64,000 bases of DNA from Streptomyces althioticus (GCA_014649355.1 BMSW01000011.1:1-64000), one strand, 5' to 3'; positions 8,654 to 16,867 are shown, counted from the stretch's first letter. Numbers and translations: made by a program. The notes: a model not told the origin generated them from the letters alone.

Positions 8654-8782
8654 TGGCGGCACCTCCTCTCGTCATGACGGTCGACTCCCCAGGGGGTCTG
8701 AGGGTTCCCGAGCCCGGACGACGCCACACGATCGGGTGAGCGGAGCCGGTCAGCGGGTGACCACAGGGAGCCTGTATCCCGC

Positions 8783-8811
8783 ACAACGACGGGCGCGGCA
8801 CTTCGGTTACG
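8783..8811 (-). promoter_or_regulatory. Candidate sigma-BldN promoter for rsbN
   Basis: On the minus strand, CGTAAC (8811-8806) and CGTTGT (8788-8783) are separated by 17 nt. This resembles the sigma-BldN consensus as I recall it (CGTAAC and CGTTGA, about 16-17 nt apart). It would start rsbN transcription near 8776, leaving a leader of about 120 nt. rsbN is known to be transcribed by BldN in S. venezuelae, giving negative feedback. Confidence 0.6.
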
Positions 8812-8903
8812 GACACCGGTAGCCCGATTGAGGATTCCAACCGTGTTTCACTCAGGGTGAGTTGAGTGTCGCCCGCTGTGGACCGTCCGGTGGACGGGCC
8901 GGT

Positions 8904-9680
8904 TCAGCGGGCGTCGTCCGGGAGGAGCCGGGCCAGGGTGCGGACGGCCCGGTACTGGAGGGTCTTGATGGCGCCCTCGTTCTTGCCCATGACACGGGCC
9001 GTCTCGGCGACGGACAGCCCCTGGAGGAATCGGAGCGTGACGCACTCCTGCTGTTGGGGGTTGAGCCGACGTACGGCTTCGAGGAGGGCGGCGTTGGACA
9101 GGGACTCGAGAACGGAATCCTCGGGGGAGCGCTCGACCTCGTTGGCGTCGAGCATCTCCCCGGTGGTGACCTCGAGGCGGAAGCGGCTGGACTTGAAGTG
9201 GTCGGCGACCAGGTTGCGGGCGATGGTCACCAGCCAGGCGCCGAAGTCGCGGCCCTGCCAGGTGAAGGTGCCGATGCGGCGCAGCGCCCGCAGAAAGGTC
9301 TCGCTGGTGAGGTCCTCGGCGGTCGCCTTGCCGCCGACGCGGTAGTAGATGTAGCGGTAGACGGTGTCGCTGTACTGGTCGTAGAGCCGTCCGAAGGCCT
9401 CCGCCTCGCCGGCCTGGGCGCGCTCCACGAGGTCCATCATCCGGGCGCTGTCGCTGTCGGCGGCGGGACGGCGGGCAGCGGGAGCGCCGGACGGTCGTCC
9501 TCGTCTGCCGACCGCGGCCGTGCCCTCGGCGAGGGCGTAGCACGGGCCGGCGGGGACGGCGGCGAATGCGGGGACGGCGTGCGCGGGGGGGACGATTCCG
9601 CGCAACATGTCTCGGGCTGTCGCGACTGTCGCGCGCAGCGTAGCCAGGCCCGAGGCGTCAACCCCGACGTGTGGGTACAC
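8904..9680 (-). CDS. bldN: Developmental ECF sigma factor BldN
   Basis: A 258-residue extracytoplasmic-function sigma factor. Residues 1 to about 78 form the unusual N-terminal extension (starting MYPHVGVDASGLATLRAT) that is proteolytically removed in S. coelicolor. Region sigma-2 follows (AEAFGRLYDQYSDTVYRYIY), then a linker and region sigma-4 with LNPQQQECVTLRFLQGLS and VAETARVMGKNEGAIKTLQYR. BldN drives aerial-development genes such as the chaplins and rodlins and bldM. The start is GTG at 9680 because the mature N-terminus of the proprotein matches. rsbN follows after 250 bp. Confidence 0.95.
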   Translation of the reverse strand: MYPHVGVDASGLATLRATVATARDMLRGIVPPAHAVPAFAAVPAGPCYALAEGTAAVGRRGRPSGAPAARRPAADSDSARMMDLVERAQAGEAEAFGRLYDQYSDTVYRYIYYRVGGKATAEDLTSETFLRALRRIGTFTWQGRDFGAWLVTIARNLVADHFKSSRFRLEVTTGEMLDANEVERSPEDSVLESLSNAALLEAVRRLNPQQQECVTLRFLQGLSVAETARVMGKNEGAIKTLQYRAVRTLARLLPDDAR

Positions 9681-10086
9681 GGGACTCCCAGAGGCAGAGC
9701 TTCCATCACGTGCAGTGCGGGGCCGTTCACCCGTCGTGGCGAAGGGGTGGTCCCGGAATGCGTCTGAGGAGAATAACGCTTCGTACAGGCCCTGCTACAC
9801 CGAGTTGCTCAAATCACCGATTAGGTCGCTTCCGTAACCGGTTGACGCATGTTCAGGGATGACAAGCTGACCGGTTGGTGACCGGAAGCTTTCGGATTCC
9901 GGATAAGTCCAGGGCGAAGTGTGGCCGTGTGCAGCCAAGAGGACTGCTCGGGCCGGTTGCGGGGTACGGCAGTCGGTTTGGGCGTGTCGCGGCCCGGCCC
10001 GGTCACAGCGGGCATGCGCGGCCCCGGTCGCGGGGCGTCAGCGCGCTTGCGGTGCGGGGCGTCAGCGGCGCTTGCGGTGCAGGGCG
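9681..10086. promoter_or_regulatory. bldN upstream region (406 bp)
   Basis: A non-coding stretch between bldN (minus) and the end of the HAD-IB gene (minus), so it holds the bldN promoter and leader. TGACGCATGTTCA at 9843-9855 differs by one base from the BldD half-site pattern TnAC-N5-GTnA. bldN is a BldD target in S. coelicolor. The end proximal to the HAD gene (10032-10086) contains copies of a 25-bp tandem repeat listed separately. Confidence 0.5.
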
Positions 10087-10105
10087 TCAGCGGCGCTTGC
10101 GGTGC
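10032..10105. repeat. Three tandem copies of a 25-bp unit at a gene end
   Basis: Units 10032-10055 (24 bp, one base missing), 10056-10080 and 10081-10105 are near identical, core ggcgtcagcggcgcttgcgg. The last unit contains the final codons and stop of the HAD-IB gene. The two extra units carry the same stop codon and terminal LHRKRR coding sense downstream of it. Confidence 0.9.
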
Positions 10106-10998
10106 AGGGCGATGGCGGCGGCCGTGCCCCCGGCCACCGCGCCCACGCCGGCCGCGGCCGGGATGCCGACCTTGGCCGCCTTGCGGCCGGTGCGGTAGTC
10201 GCGCAGCCGCCAGTCCATCTGGCGCGCGTGCTTACGCAGCTTGGAGTCCGGGTTGATCGCGTAGGGGTGACCCACCAGCGACAGCATCGGGATGTCGTTG
10301 TGCGAGTCGCTGTACGCGGCGCAGCGGCCGAGGTCGAGCCCTTCGGCGAGCGCGAGCGCGCGGACCGCCTCAGCCTTCGCGGGGCCGTGCAGCGGCTCGC
10401 CCACCAGTTTGCCCGTGTACACGCCGTCGACCGACTCGGCGACGGTGCCCAGGGCGCCGGTCAGGCCGAGGCGGCGGGCGATCACCGTGGCGATCTCCAC
10501 CGGGGCGGCGGTGACCAGCCACACCCGCTGGCCCGCGTCGAGGTGCGCCTGGGCCAGCGCCCGGGTGCCGGGCCAGATCCGCTCCGCCATGTACTCGTCG
10601 TAGATCTCCTCGCCGATGGACTGCAGCTCGGAGACGCGGTGGCCCTGGACGATGGAGAGCGCCGAGTCGCGCGCCTCCTGCATGTGCTCGGGGTCCTCGA
10701 CGCCGGCCAGCCGGAACCACGCCTGCTGCCAGGCGAACCGGGCCAGCTCGCGCGTGTCGAAGAACTTCCGCTTGTACAGGCCCCGCCCGAAGTGGAACAG
10801 GGCGGCGCCCTGCATGACGGTGTTGTCCAGGTCGAAGAACGCGGCGGCCCGTTCGTCACCGGGTACCGGGAACTCGGGTTCGCGTTCGGAAACTTCCTGG
10901 GTGGACTTGCGTGCGGCCTCCGCCGAGGCCTCGCCTGCCAACACGCTCCGCGCCGTGGCGGAGCGCCTACGGGGAGTGAGCCATCCGAGAGCGGCCAT
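10087..10998 (-). CDS. HAD-IB family hydrolase (SerB-like phosphatase)
   Basis: A 303-residue phosphatase of HAD subfamily IB. Motif I is AFFDLDNTVMQGA (about residues 52-64), a helical cap follows, motif II is WLVTAAPVEIA, and motif IV is AAYSDSHNDIPML. This subfamily resembles phosphoserine phosphatase, and the SDSHNDIPML signature is typical of actinobacterial HAD-IB proteins. The C-terminus has a hydrophobic Gly/Ala segment (VGIPAAAGVGAVAGGTAAAI) ending in LHRKRR, a plausible tail anchor. The start is the ATG at 10998. A longer reading frame upstream overlaps the divergent glutaredoxin gene and is rejected. Confidence 0.85.
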   Translation of the reverse strand: MAALGWLTPRRRSATARSVLAGEASAEAARKSTQEVSEREPEFPVPGDERAAAFFDLDNTVMQGAALFHFGRGLYKRKFFDTRELARFAWQQAWFRLAGVEDPEHMQEARDSALSIVQGHRVSELQSIGEEIYDEYMAERIWPGTRALAQAHLDAGQRVWLVTAAPVEIATVIARRLGLTGALGTVAESVDGVYTGKLVGEPLHGPAKAEAVRALALAEGLDLGRCAAYSDSHNDIPMLSLVGHPYAINPDSKLRKHARQMDWRLRDYRTGRKAAKVGIPAAAGVGAVAGGTAAAIALHRKRR

Positions 10999-11113
10999 GG
11001 CGTGAGCATAGCCAGTGCGCACGCCCGTTCCGGTGCCGAGAGGTCGCCACGTCGTGAACTCTGTGTGTCCCGGGCGGTGTCCCGGCCTTGTCCCGGGCGG
11101 GACAATGACCCGT

Positions 11114-11386
11114 ATGAGCCCTCTCTTCCGCCGCGCCGGACCCCCGCGGGACCGGCTCGTGACGCTGATCCGCAAGCCCGGCTGCCATCTGTGCGACGAC
11201 GCCCAGGTGGTGGTGGAGAAGGTGTGCTCCGAGCTCGGGGTCCCGTGGGAGCGGAAGGACATCACCGAGGACCGGGAGCTGTACGAGAAGTACTGGGAGC
11301 AGATCCCCGTGGTGCTCGTCGACGGACGGCAGCACACCTTCTGGCGCGTGAACGAGGACCGTCTGCGCAAGGCCCTGGGTGACTGA
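11114..11386 (+). CDS. Glutaredoxin-like protein (DUF836 thioredoxin fold)
   Basis: A 90-residue thioredoxin-fold protein with redox motif C24-H-L-C27 (KPGCHLCDDA), the cis-proline block QIPVVLVDG and a C-terminal helix. It is likely a cytosolic disulfide oxidoreductase. It lies directly upstream of the NADH-sensing regulator rex, in keeping with a redox-related neighbourhood, and is divergent from the HAD-IB gene. ATG 11114 is chosen. ATG 11105 is in frame and equally close to gggcggga, so the start is uncertain by three codons. Confidence 0.88.
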   Translation: MSPLFRRAGPPRDRLVTLIRKPGCHLCDDAQVVVEKVCSELGVPWERKDITEDRELYEKYWEQIPVVLVDGRQHTFWRVNEDRLRKALGD

Positions 11387-11674
11387 CCGGCCAGTTCAAT
11401 CTGGCGGAAATTCGCTTAGGATCGATGGTGACTTGGTCTCGGGGGCGGGATTCACAGAGGAGAGTGTGCGGTTTTGCCCCTAGAAGCTAAGGGACGGCGG
11501 TGCAGGCGCGCCGGTTCCCCGTGCGTGCGCCGGGGGCGCGTGACCCCGGTCACGTTGGCCGGGCAAATCGGACACAATCTTTGTGCACGCGTTCACAAAG
11601 ACATAGCCTGCATTCGACGGGGCGGTCCGGGGACGTATGACCGCCTGAAGCCCCGCTCTACCCGCAGGAGCACC
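11387..11674 (+). promoter_or_regulatory. rex operon promoter region
   Basis: 288 bp carrying the promoters of the rex-hemACD operon. It holds a Rex operator at 11581-11598 (separate entry) and a palindrome gtgaccccggtcac at 11540-11553 that I cannot assign. In S. coelicolor two rex promoters are known. Confidence 0.7.
11581..11598. promoter_or_regulatory. Rex operator (ROP)
   Basis: The sequence ttgtgcacgcgttcacaa is a near-perfect inverted repeat matching the Rex consensus TTGTGAA-N4-TTCACAA, with one deviation in the left arm. It lies 77 bp upstream of the rex start codon, where Rex represses its own operon when NADH/NAD+ is low. Confidence 0.9.
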
Positions 11675-12466
11675 GTGGCAACTGGCCGAACTCACCGACC
11701 GGCGACCCGTAGCCGAGGGATTCCCGAGGCCACCGTCGCCCGGCTTCCGCTGTACCTCCGCGCCCTGACCGCGCTCTCCGAGCGCTCGGTGCCCACGGTC
11801 TCCTCGGAGGAGCTGGCGGCCGCCGCGGGTGTCAACTCCGCGAAGCTGCGCAAGGACTTCTCCTACCTGGGCTCCTACGGCACCCGGGGCGTCGGCTACG
11901 ACGTCGAGTATCTCGTGTACCAGATCTCCCGCGAACTGGGCCTCACCCAGGACTGGCCGGTTGTGATCGTCGGTATCGGTAACCTCGGCGCCGCCCTCGC
12001 CAACTACGGCGGGTTCGCCTCCCGTGGGTTCCGGGTCGCCGCGCTGATCGACGCCGATCCCGCGATGGCCGGGAAGCCCGTCGCCGGCATCCCCGTGCAG
12101 CACACCGACGAGCTCGAGGCGATCATCCGGGACAACGGCGTGTCCATCGGTGTCATCGCCACCCCGGCCGGCGCCGCCCAGCAGGTCTGCGACCGGCTCG
12201 TCGCCGCCGGCGTCACCTCCATCCTGAACTTCGCGCCGACCGTGCTGACCGTCCCGGACGGCGTCGACGTGCGCAAGGTGGACCTCTCCATCGAGCTGCA
12301 GATCCTCGCCTTCCACGAGCAGCGCAAAGCCGGTGAGGAGGCCGCCGCCGACGGCGCTCCCGCGCAGGCGGCCGGCACCACCAACAGCGCCGTCGCCGCC
12401 AAGCGCCAGGACTCCGCCACCGACCAGGGGCCCGACGGGGACGTACCCGCCGTGATGCCGGCATGA
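11675..12466 (+). CDS. rex: Redox-sensing transcriptional repressor Rex
   Basis: A 263-residue Rex protein. The N-terminal winged helix (about 1-85) contains VSSEELAAAAGVNSAKLRKD and the FSYLGSYGTRGVGYDV hallmark. The NAD(H)-binding Rossmann domain has GIGNLGAALA at residues 100-109, and the C-terminal helix LQILAFHEQRK swaps between subunits. It binds its operator when NAD+ is abundant and leaves when NADH rises. The start is GTG at 11675 with aggag five bases upstream. A longer in-frame reading from TTG 11474 crosses the operator and is rejected. The stop overlaps the hemA start (ATGA). Confidence 0.96.
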   Translation: MATGRTHRPATRSRGIPEATVARLPLYLRALTALSERSVPTVSSEELAAAAGVNSAKLRKDFSYLGSYGTRGVGYDVEYLVYQISRELGLTQDWPVVIVGIGNLGAALANYGGFASRGFRVAALIDADPAMAGKPVAGIPVQHTDELEAIIRDNGVSIGVIATPAGAAQQVCDRLVAAGVTSILNFAPTVLTVPDGVDVRKVDLSIELQILAFHEQRKAGEEAAADGAPAQAAGTTNSAVAAKRQDSATDQGPDGDVPAVMPA

Positions 12467-14172
12467 GCCTTCTCGTCGTCGGACTGAGCCACCGCAGCGC
12501 CCCGGTCAGCGTGCTGGAGCGGGCGTCGCTGAGCGTGGAGGCGCAGACCAAGCTGCTGCAGGACACGGTCGCCGCGGAGCCCGCCTCCGAGGGCGCGGTC
12601 CTCGCCACCTGCAACCGCATCGAGCTGTACGCCGACGTGGACAAGTTCCACGCCGGTGTCGCCGAGCTGTCCACGCTGCTCGCCCAGCACAGCGGGGTCG
12701 GCCTGGAGGAGCTCACTCCTTATCTTTATGTGCACTACGAGGACCGCGCCGTCCACCACATGTTCTCGGTGGCCTGCGGACTGGACTCGATGGTCGTGGG
12801 CGAGGGTCAGATCCTCGGCCAGATCAAGGACTCGCTGGCCCGCGCCCAGGAGACGCACACCGCAGGACGGCTGCTGAACGACCTGTTCCAGCAGGCGCTG
12901 CGGGTCGGCAAGCGCGCCCACTCCGAGACCGGCATCGACCGCGCCGGGCAGTCCCTGGTCACCTTCGGCCTGGAACAGCTCGCGCTCGGCACCCCCGTCG
13001 AGACCTGGGCCCGCGGCAAGAAGGCCCTCGTCATAGGCGCCGGGTCGATGTCCTCGCTGTCCGCGGCCACGCTCGCGCGCGCCGGGGTCGCCGAGGTCGT
13101 GGTCGCGAACCGCACGCCCGACCGCGCCGAGCGGCTGGTGCGGATCCTCACCGAGGGCGACGCCACGGACGTGGCGGCCCGCGCGGTCCCGATGACATCG
13201 GTGCCGTTCGAGCTGACACGTGCCGATGTGGTCGTTTCCTGCACGGGCGCGACCGGCCTGGTGCTGACCGCCGACATGGTGGCCGCGGGCGTCGAGGGAC
13301 GCGTCGAGGCGGCGCCGGTCGTCGACCTCGACGCCGTCGCCGAGGAGGACGCCCGCGAGAGCGCCCCGCCCGCGCAGCCTTCCGCCGAGGACGGCTGCCC
13401 GGTGGACCTGCCCACGGTGCGGCCCGGCTTCTCCGTGATGGGGGAGGCGGCCGTCGCCGGGATGGACGCGGCCACGCTGGAGCAGCACGGCGCGTGGGCG
13501 GCGGGCTCCGCCGTCGACCGCCGGGACGCCGCACGCGGTACCGGCCCCGAGGCGGACGCCGAGGTCATCGGCGCGCTCGCCCAGGCCGCGTCCGCGATCG
13601 GCCGCATCCCCGAGCGCCGTCGGCCCGAGGCGGTCGACGTGCCGCAGCGCCCCGAGCCCGTGCTCTTCCTGCTGGACCTCGCCATGCCGCGGGACGTCGA
13701 CGCGGCGGCGCACCGCCTGCCCGGCGTGCGGCTCGTGGACATCGAATCGCTCGCGGAGGCCTCCGCGGACGCTCCGATGGCTGCCGATGTGGACCAGGTC
13801 CGGCGTATCGTCTCCGACGAGGTCGCCGCGTTCGGGGCGGCACAGCGGGCGGCGCACATCACGCCGACCGTCGTCGCCCTGCGGACCATGGCGGCCGACG
13901 TGGTGGCCGGAGAGATGGCCCGCCTGGAGGGGCGGCTCCCCGGCCTGGACGACAAGCACCGCGCGGAGATCACCCAGACCGTGCGACGGGTGGTCGACAA
14001 GCTGCTGCACGCCCCGACGGTCCGGGTCAAGCAGCTCGCGGCCGAGCCCGGCGGAGCCGGGTACGCGGACGCGCTGCGCACCCTGTTCGACCTCGACCCC
14101 GAGACGGTGGCCTCCGTCTCCCGCGCCGAGGAAAGCACCGAGAAGAACGCAGAGAACCGAGGGCCGGGATGA
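12463..14172 (+). CDS. hemA: Glutamyl-tRNA reductase
   Basis: First committed enzyme of C5 tetrapyrrole synthesis: NADPH-dependent reduction of glutamyl-tRNA to glutamate-1-semialdehyde. The catalytic cysteine is C50 in LATCNRIELY. The Rossmann domain starts near residue 188 (ALVIGAGSMSSLSAATLARAG), and the helical dimerisation domain lies at the C-terminus. At 569 residues it is about 130 longer than the usual enzyme, owing to an Ala/Glu/Arg-rich insert at roughly residues 290-390, which streptomycete HemA proteins share. It is coupled by four-base overlaps to rex upstream and hemC downstream. Confidence 0.96.
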   Translation: MSLLVVGLSHRSAPVSVLERASLSVEAQTKLLQDTVAAEPASEGAVLATCNRIELYADVDKFHAGVAELSTLLAQHSGVGLEELTPYLYVHYEDRAVHHMFSVACGLDSMVVGEGQILGQIKDSLARAQETHTAGRLLNDLFQQALRVGKRAHSETGIDRAGQSLVTFGLEQLALGTPVETWARGKKALVIGAGSMSSLSAATLARAGVAEVVVANRTPDRAERLVRILTEGDATDVAARAVPMTSVPFELTRADVVVSCTGATGLVLTADMVAAGVEGRVEAAPVVDLDAVAEEDARESAPPAQPSAEDGCPVDLPTVRPGFSVMGEAAVAGMDAATLEQHGAWAAGSAVDRRDAARGTGPEADAEVIGALAQAASAIGRIPERRRPEAVDVPQRPEPVLFLLDLAMPRDVDAAAHRLPGVRLVDIESLAEASADAPMAADVDQVRRIVSDEVAAFGAAQRAAHITPTVVALRTMAADVVAGEMARLEGRLPGLDDKHRAEITQTVRRVVDKLLHAPTVRVKQLAAEPGGAGYADALRTLFDLDPETVASVSRAEESTEKNAENRGPG

Positions 14173-15164
14173 CTGAGAAGGCACTGAGGCTGGGGACCAG
14201 GCGGAGCAAGCTCGCCGTGGCCCAGTCCGGGCAGGTGGCGGATGCCGTGAGCCAGGTGACCGGACGGCCCGTCGAGCTCGTCGAGATCACCACGTACGGC
14301 GACGTCTCGCGCGAGCACCTCGCGCAGATCGGCGGCACGGGCGTCTTCGTCGCCGCGCTGCGGGAGGCCCTGGCGCGCGGCGAGGTGGACTTCGCGGTGC
14401 ACTCCCTCAAGGACCTGCCGACCACCCAGCCCGACGAGCTGGTCGTGGCGGCGATCCCGGTACGGGAGGACCCGCGGGACGTGATCATCGCGCGGGACGC
14501 GCTGAAGCTGACCGACCTGCCGCGCGGGGCGCGCATCGGTACCGGTTCGCCGCGCCGCATGGCGCAGCTGAACGCGTACGCGCGCACCCACGGCCTGGAC
14601 TTCGAGACGGTCCCGATCCGGGGCAACGTCGACACCCGCATCGGGTACGTCACCAAGGGCGACCTGGACGCGGTCGTGCTGGCGGCCGCCGGGCTCAACC
14701 GGGTCGGCCGCAGCGACGAGGTGACCGACTTCCTGTCGGTCGACACGATTCTGCCCGCCCCCGGCCAGGGGGCACTGGCGGTCGAGACCACCGCGGACAA
14801 CGCGGACCTCATCGCCGCGCTCGCCCAGCTCGACGACCCGCTCACGCGGGCCGCCGTGACGGCCGAGCGGTCCCTGCTCGCCGCTCTGGAGGCCGGTTGC
14901 AGCGCACCCGTCGGTGCGTTGGCCGACCTTCCCCCACTCTCGGCTCCGCTCGAGCGGGGGGACCCCCAGACCGACAGGCAGATTGTCAAGGAAATGCGCC
15001 TGCGGGGCGTCGTCGGCTCGACCGACGGTTCCACGCTGGTGCAGCTGTCCACCACCGGTCCCGTGCCCGAGACGCACGAGGCGGCGACGGCGCTCGGTCG
15101 CGAACTCGCCACCGAGATGCTTGCGCAGGGCGCGGCCGGTCTGATGGGGGAGCGAGCACTTTGA
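14169..15164 (+). CDS. hemC: Hydroxymethylbilane synthase (porphobilinogen deaminase)
   Basis: A 331-residue enzyme that polymerises four porphobilinogens to hydroxymethylbilane. It has LGTRRSKLAVAQ at the N-terminus, HSLKDLPT, the arginine-rich GTGSPRRMAQL, RGNVDTR, and the dipyrromethane-attachment cysteine at about residue 244 (EAGCSAPVGALA). Some ten residues after that cysteine lies an insertion (PPLSAPLERGDPQ) absent from the normal family, encoded by a dispersed repeat (separate entry). The start overlaps the hemA stop, and the stop overlaps the hemD TTG start. Confidence 0.96.
   Translation: MTEKALRLGTRRSKLAVAQSGQVADAVSQVTGRPVELVEITTYGDVSREHLAQIGGTGVFVAALREALARGEVDFAVHSLKDLPTTQPDELVVAAIPVREDPRDVIIARDALKLTDLPRGARIGTGSPRRMAQLNAYARTHGLDFETVPIRGNVDTRIGYVTKGDLDAVVLAAAGLNRVGRSDEVTDFLSVDTILPAPGQGALAVETTADNADLIAALAQLDDPLTRAAVTAERSLLAALEAGCSAPVGALADLPPLSAPLERGDPQTDRQIVKEMRLRGVVGSTDGSTLVQLSTTGPVPETHEAATALGRELATEMLAQGAAGLMGERAL
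14931..14967. repeat. Dispersed Streptomyces palindromic repeat inside hemC
   Basis: 37 bp with arms cccccactctc and ggggggaccccc around the 12-bp palindrome ccgctcgagcgg (14946-14957). This motif recurs in many Streptomyces genomes, normally between genes, as I recall. Here it is in frame and adds about 12 residues to HemC. Confidence 0.75.
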
Positions 15165-16867
15165 GCCCCACCACTCTTCCCGCCCCTCCGGAACAAGGGC
15201 ACGTCACCTTCCTCGGTGCCGGACCCGGGGATCCGGGACTGCTGACCCTGCGCGCCGTGGAGGCCCTGGCGAACGCGGACGTCCTCGTCGCCGAGCACGA
15301 CGTGCTCGATGTCGTACGGACGCACGCCAGGCAGGGCGTCGCCGAGGTGCACACGGACGCGGACACCACTGCGTCGTCCACGCCGGGCACGGGCACGCCC
15401 CAGCTGACGGTCGTTGACGGCGCGTCAACAACCGCCGGTGTCCCCGCGAATAGGGATGCCGCACATCTTGTCATGGAGGCCGCGCGGGGCGGCAGGCGGG
15501 TCGTCCGTGCGGTGTCCGGCGACCCGGGACTCGACGCGTACGCCGCCGAGGAGATGCTGGCGTGCGCCTCGGCCGGGGTGCCGTTCGAGGTCGTGCCCGG
15601 TGTCGCCACCGCGGTCGGCGTGCCCGCGTACGCCGGTGTGCCGCTGCGGGACGCGCAGGGCACCGACGTGCGGTTCGTCGACGCGCGGACGGCGTCCGAC
15701 CGGTGCTGGACGGAGGTCGGCGCCTCCGACGGCACGGTGGTCGTGTCCACCACGCTGGACTCGGTGGCCGCCGCCGCGGGCGAACTGGTGTCCGCCGGAC
15801 GTAAGCCCGACACCCCGCTGACGGTGACCGTCGCGGGCACCACGACCCGCCAGCGCACCTGGACGGCGACGCTCGGCACGATCGCGCAGACGCTGAAGCA
15901 GGCGAAGGTGCTGCCCTCCCCGGAGGGCGGCCGCCCGGTGATAGCCGTGGTCGGTGAGCGTTCCGCCGCCGCCCAGCGGGACCGGCTGGCGTGGTTCGAG
16001 TCCAAGCCGCTGTTCGGCTGGAAGGTGCTCGTGCCGCGCACCAAGGAGCAGGCGGCGTCGCTCTCCGACCAGCTGCGGTCCTACGGGGCCGTGCCGCACG
16101 AGGTGCCGACCATCGCGGTCGAGCCGCCGCGCACGCCCCAGCAGATGGAGCGCGCGGTCAAGGGCCTGGTCACCGGCCGCTACGAGTGGATCGCCTTCAC
16201 CTCGGTCAACGCGGTCAAGGCGGTCCGTGAGAAGTTCGAGGAGTACGGGCTCGACGCCCGTGCCTTCGCCGGGATCAAGGTCGCGGCGGTGGGCGAGCAG
16301 ACCGCCAACGCGCTGATCGCCTTCGGCGTGAAGCCGGACCTGGTGCCGAGCGGCGAGCAGTCGGCCGCGGGCCTGCTGGAGGACTGGCCGCCGTACGACC
16401 CGGTCTTTGACCCGATCGACCGCGTCTTCCTGCCGCGCGCCGACATCGCCACCGAGACGCTGGTCGCGGGGCTCATCGAGCTGGGCTGGGAGGTCGACGA
16501 CGTCACGGCGTACCGCACCGTGCGCGCGTCGCCTCCGCCGGCGGAGACCCGTGAGGCGATCAAGGGCGGCGGCTTCGACGCGGTGCTGTTCACCTCGTCG
16601 TCGACGGTCCGGAACCTGGTCGGCATCGCCGGCAAGCCGCACAACGTGACGGTGATCGCCTGTATCGGCCCGGCCACGGCCAAGACGGCCGAGGAGCACG
16701 GCCTGCGGGTGGACGTGATGGCTCCCGAGCCGTCGGTCCACAAGCTGGCGGAAGCTCTCGCGGACTTCGGCGCGCGGCGCCGGCTGGCCGCGCTGGAGGC
16801 GGGTGACCCGGTCACCCGGCCCAGTGAGCGGCGGCCGGGGGCGCGGAGGCGTCGTTCCACGACGTGA
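15161..16867 (+). CDS. hemD: HemD fusion: degenerate methyltransferase domain plus uroporphyrinogen-III synthase
   Basis: A 568-residue two-domain protein. Residues 10-250 resemble SAM-dependent uroporphyrinogen-III C-methyltransferase (VTFLGAGPGDPGLLTLRAVE; later VVPGVATAVGVPAYAGVPL), but the segment that reads roughly RLKGGDPFVFGRG in active CobA is VRAVSGDPGLDAYAAEE, so activity is doubtful. Residues about 285-540 are uroporphyrinogen-III synthase (GWKVLVPRTKEQAASLSDQL, FTSVNAVKAV, FTSSSTVRNLVGIAG), which cyclises hydroxymethylbilane. The TTG start at 15161 overlaps the hemC stop. This is the last gene of the operon. Confidence 0.93.
   Translation: MSPTTLPAPPEQGHVTFLGAGPGDPGLLTLRAVEALANADVLVAEHDVLDVVRTHARQGVAEVHTDADTTASSTPGTGTPQLTVVDGASTTAGVPANRDAAHLVMEAARGGRRVVRAVSGDPGLDAYAAEEMLACASAGVPFEVVPGVATAVGVPAYAGVPLRDAQGTDVRFVDARTASDRCWTEVGASDGTVVVSTTLDSVAAAAGELVSAGRKPDTPLTVTVAGTTTRQRTWTATLGTIAQTLKQAKVLPSPEGGRPVIAVVGERSAAAQRDRLAWFESKPLFGWKVLVPRTKEQAASLSDQLRSYGAVPHEVPTIAVEPPRTPQQMERAVKGLVTGRYEWIAFTSVNAVKAVREKFEEYGLDARAFAGIKVAAVGEQTANALIAFGVKPDLVPSGEQSAAGLLEDWPPYDPVFDPIDRVFLPRADIATETLVAGLIELGWEVDDVTAYRTVRASPPPAETREAIKGGGFDAVLFTSSSTVRNLVGIAGKPHNVTVIACIGPATAKTAEEHGLRVDVMAPEPSVHKLAEALADFGARRRLAALEAGDPVTRPSERRPGARRRRSTT

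Noticed and set aside
8654..8662. GTG 8662 as rsbN start
   Set aside because: It lies within the ggaggtg Shine-Dalgarno that serves GTG 8653.
11474..11674. In-frame TTG start extending Rex by 67 residues, with gaggag upstream
   Set aside because: The extension crosses the Rex operator and has no similarity to Rex N-termini; GTG 11675 has its own aggag and gives the family length.
11999..16867. Several long antisense open frames opposite hemA-hemD
   Set aside because: Low-complexity Arg/Gly/His-rich translations typical of shadow frames in GC-rich DNA.
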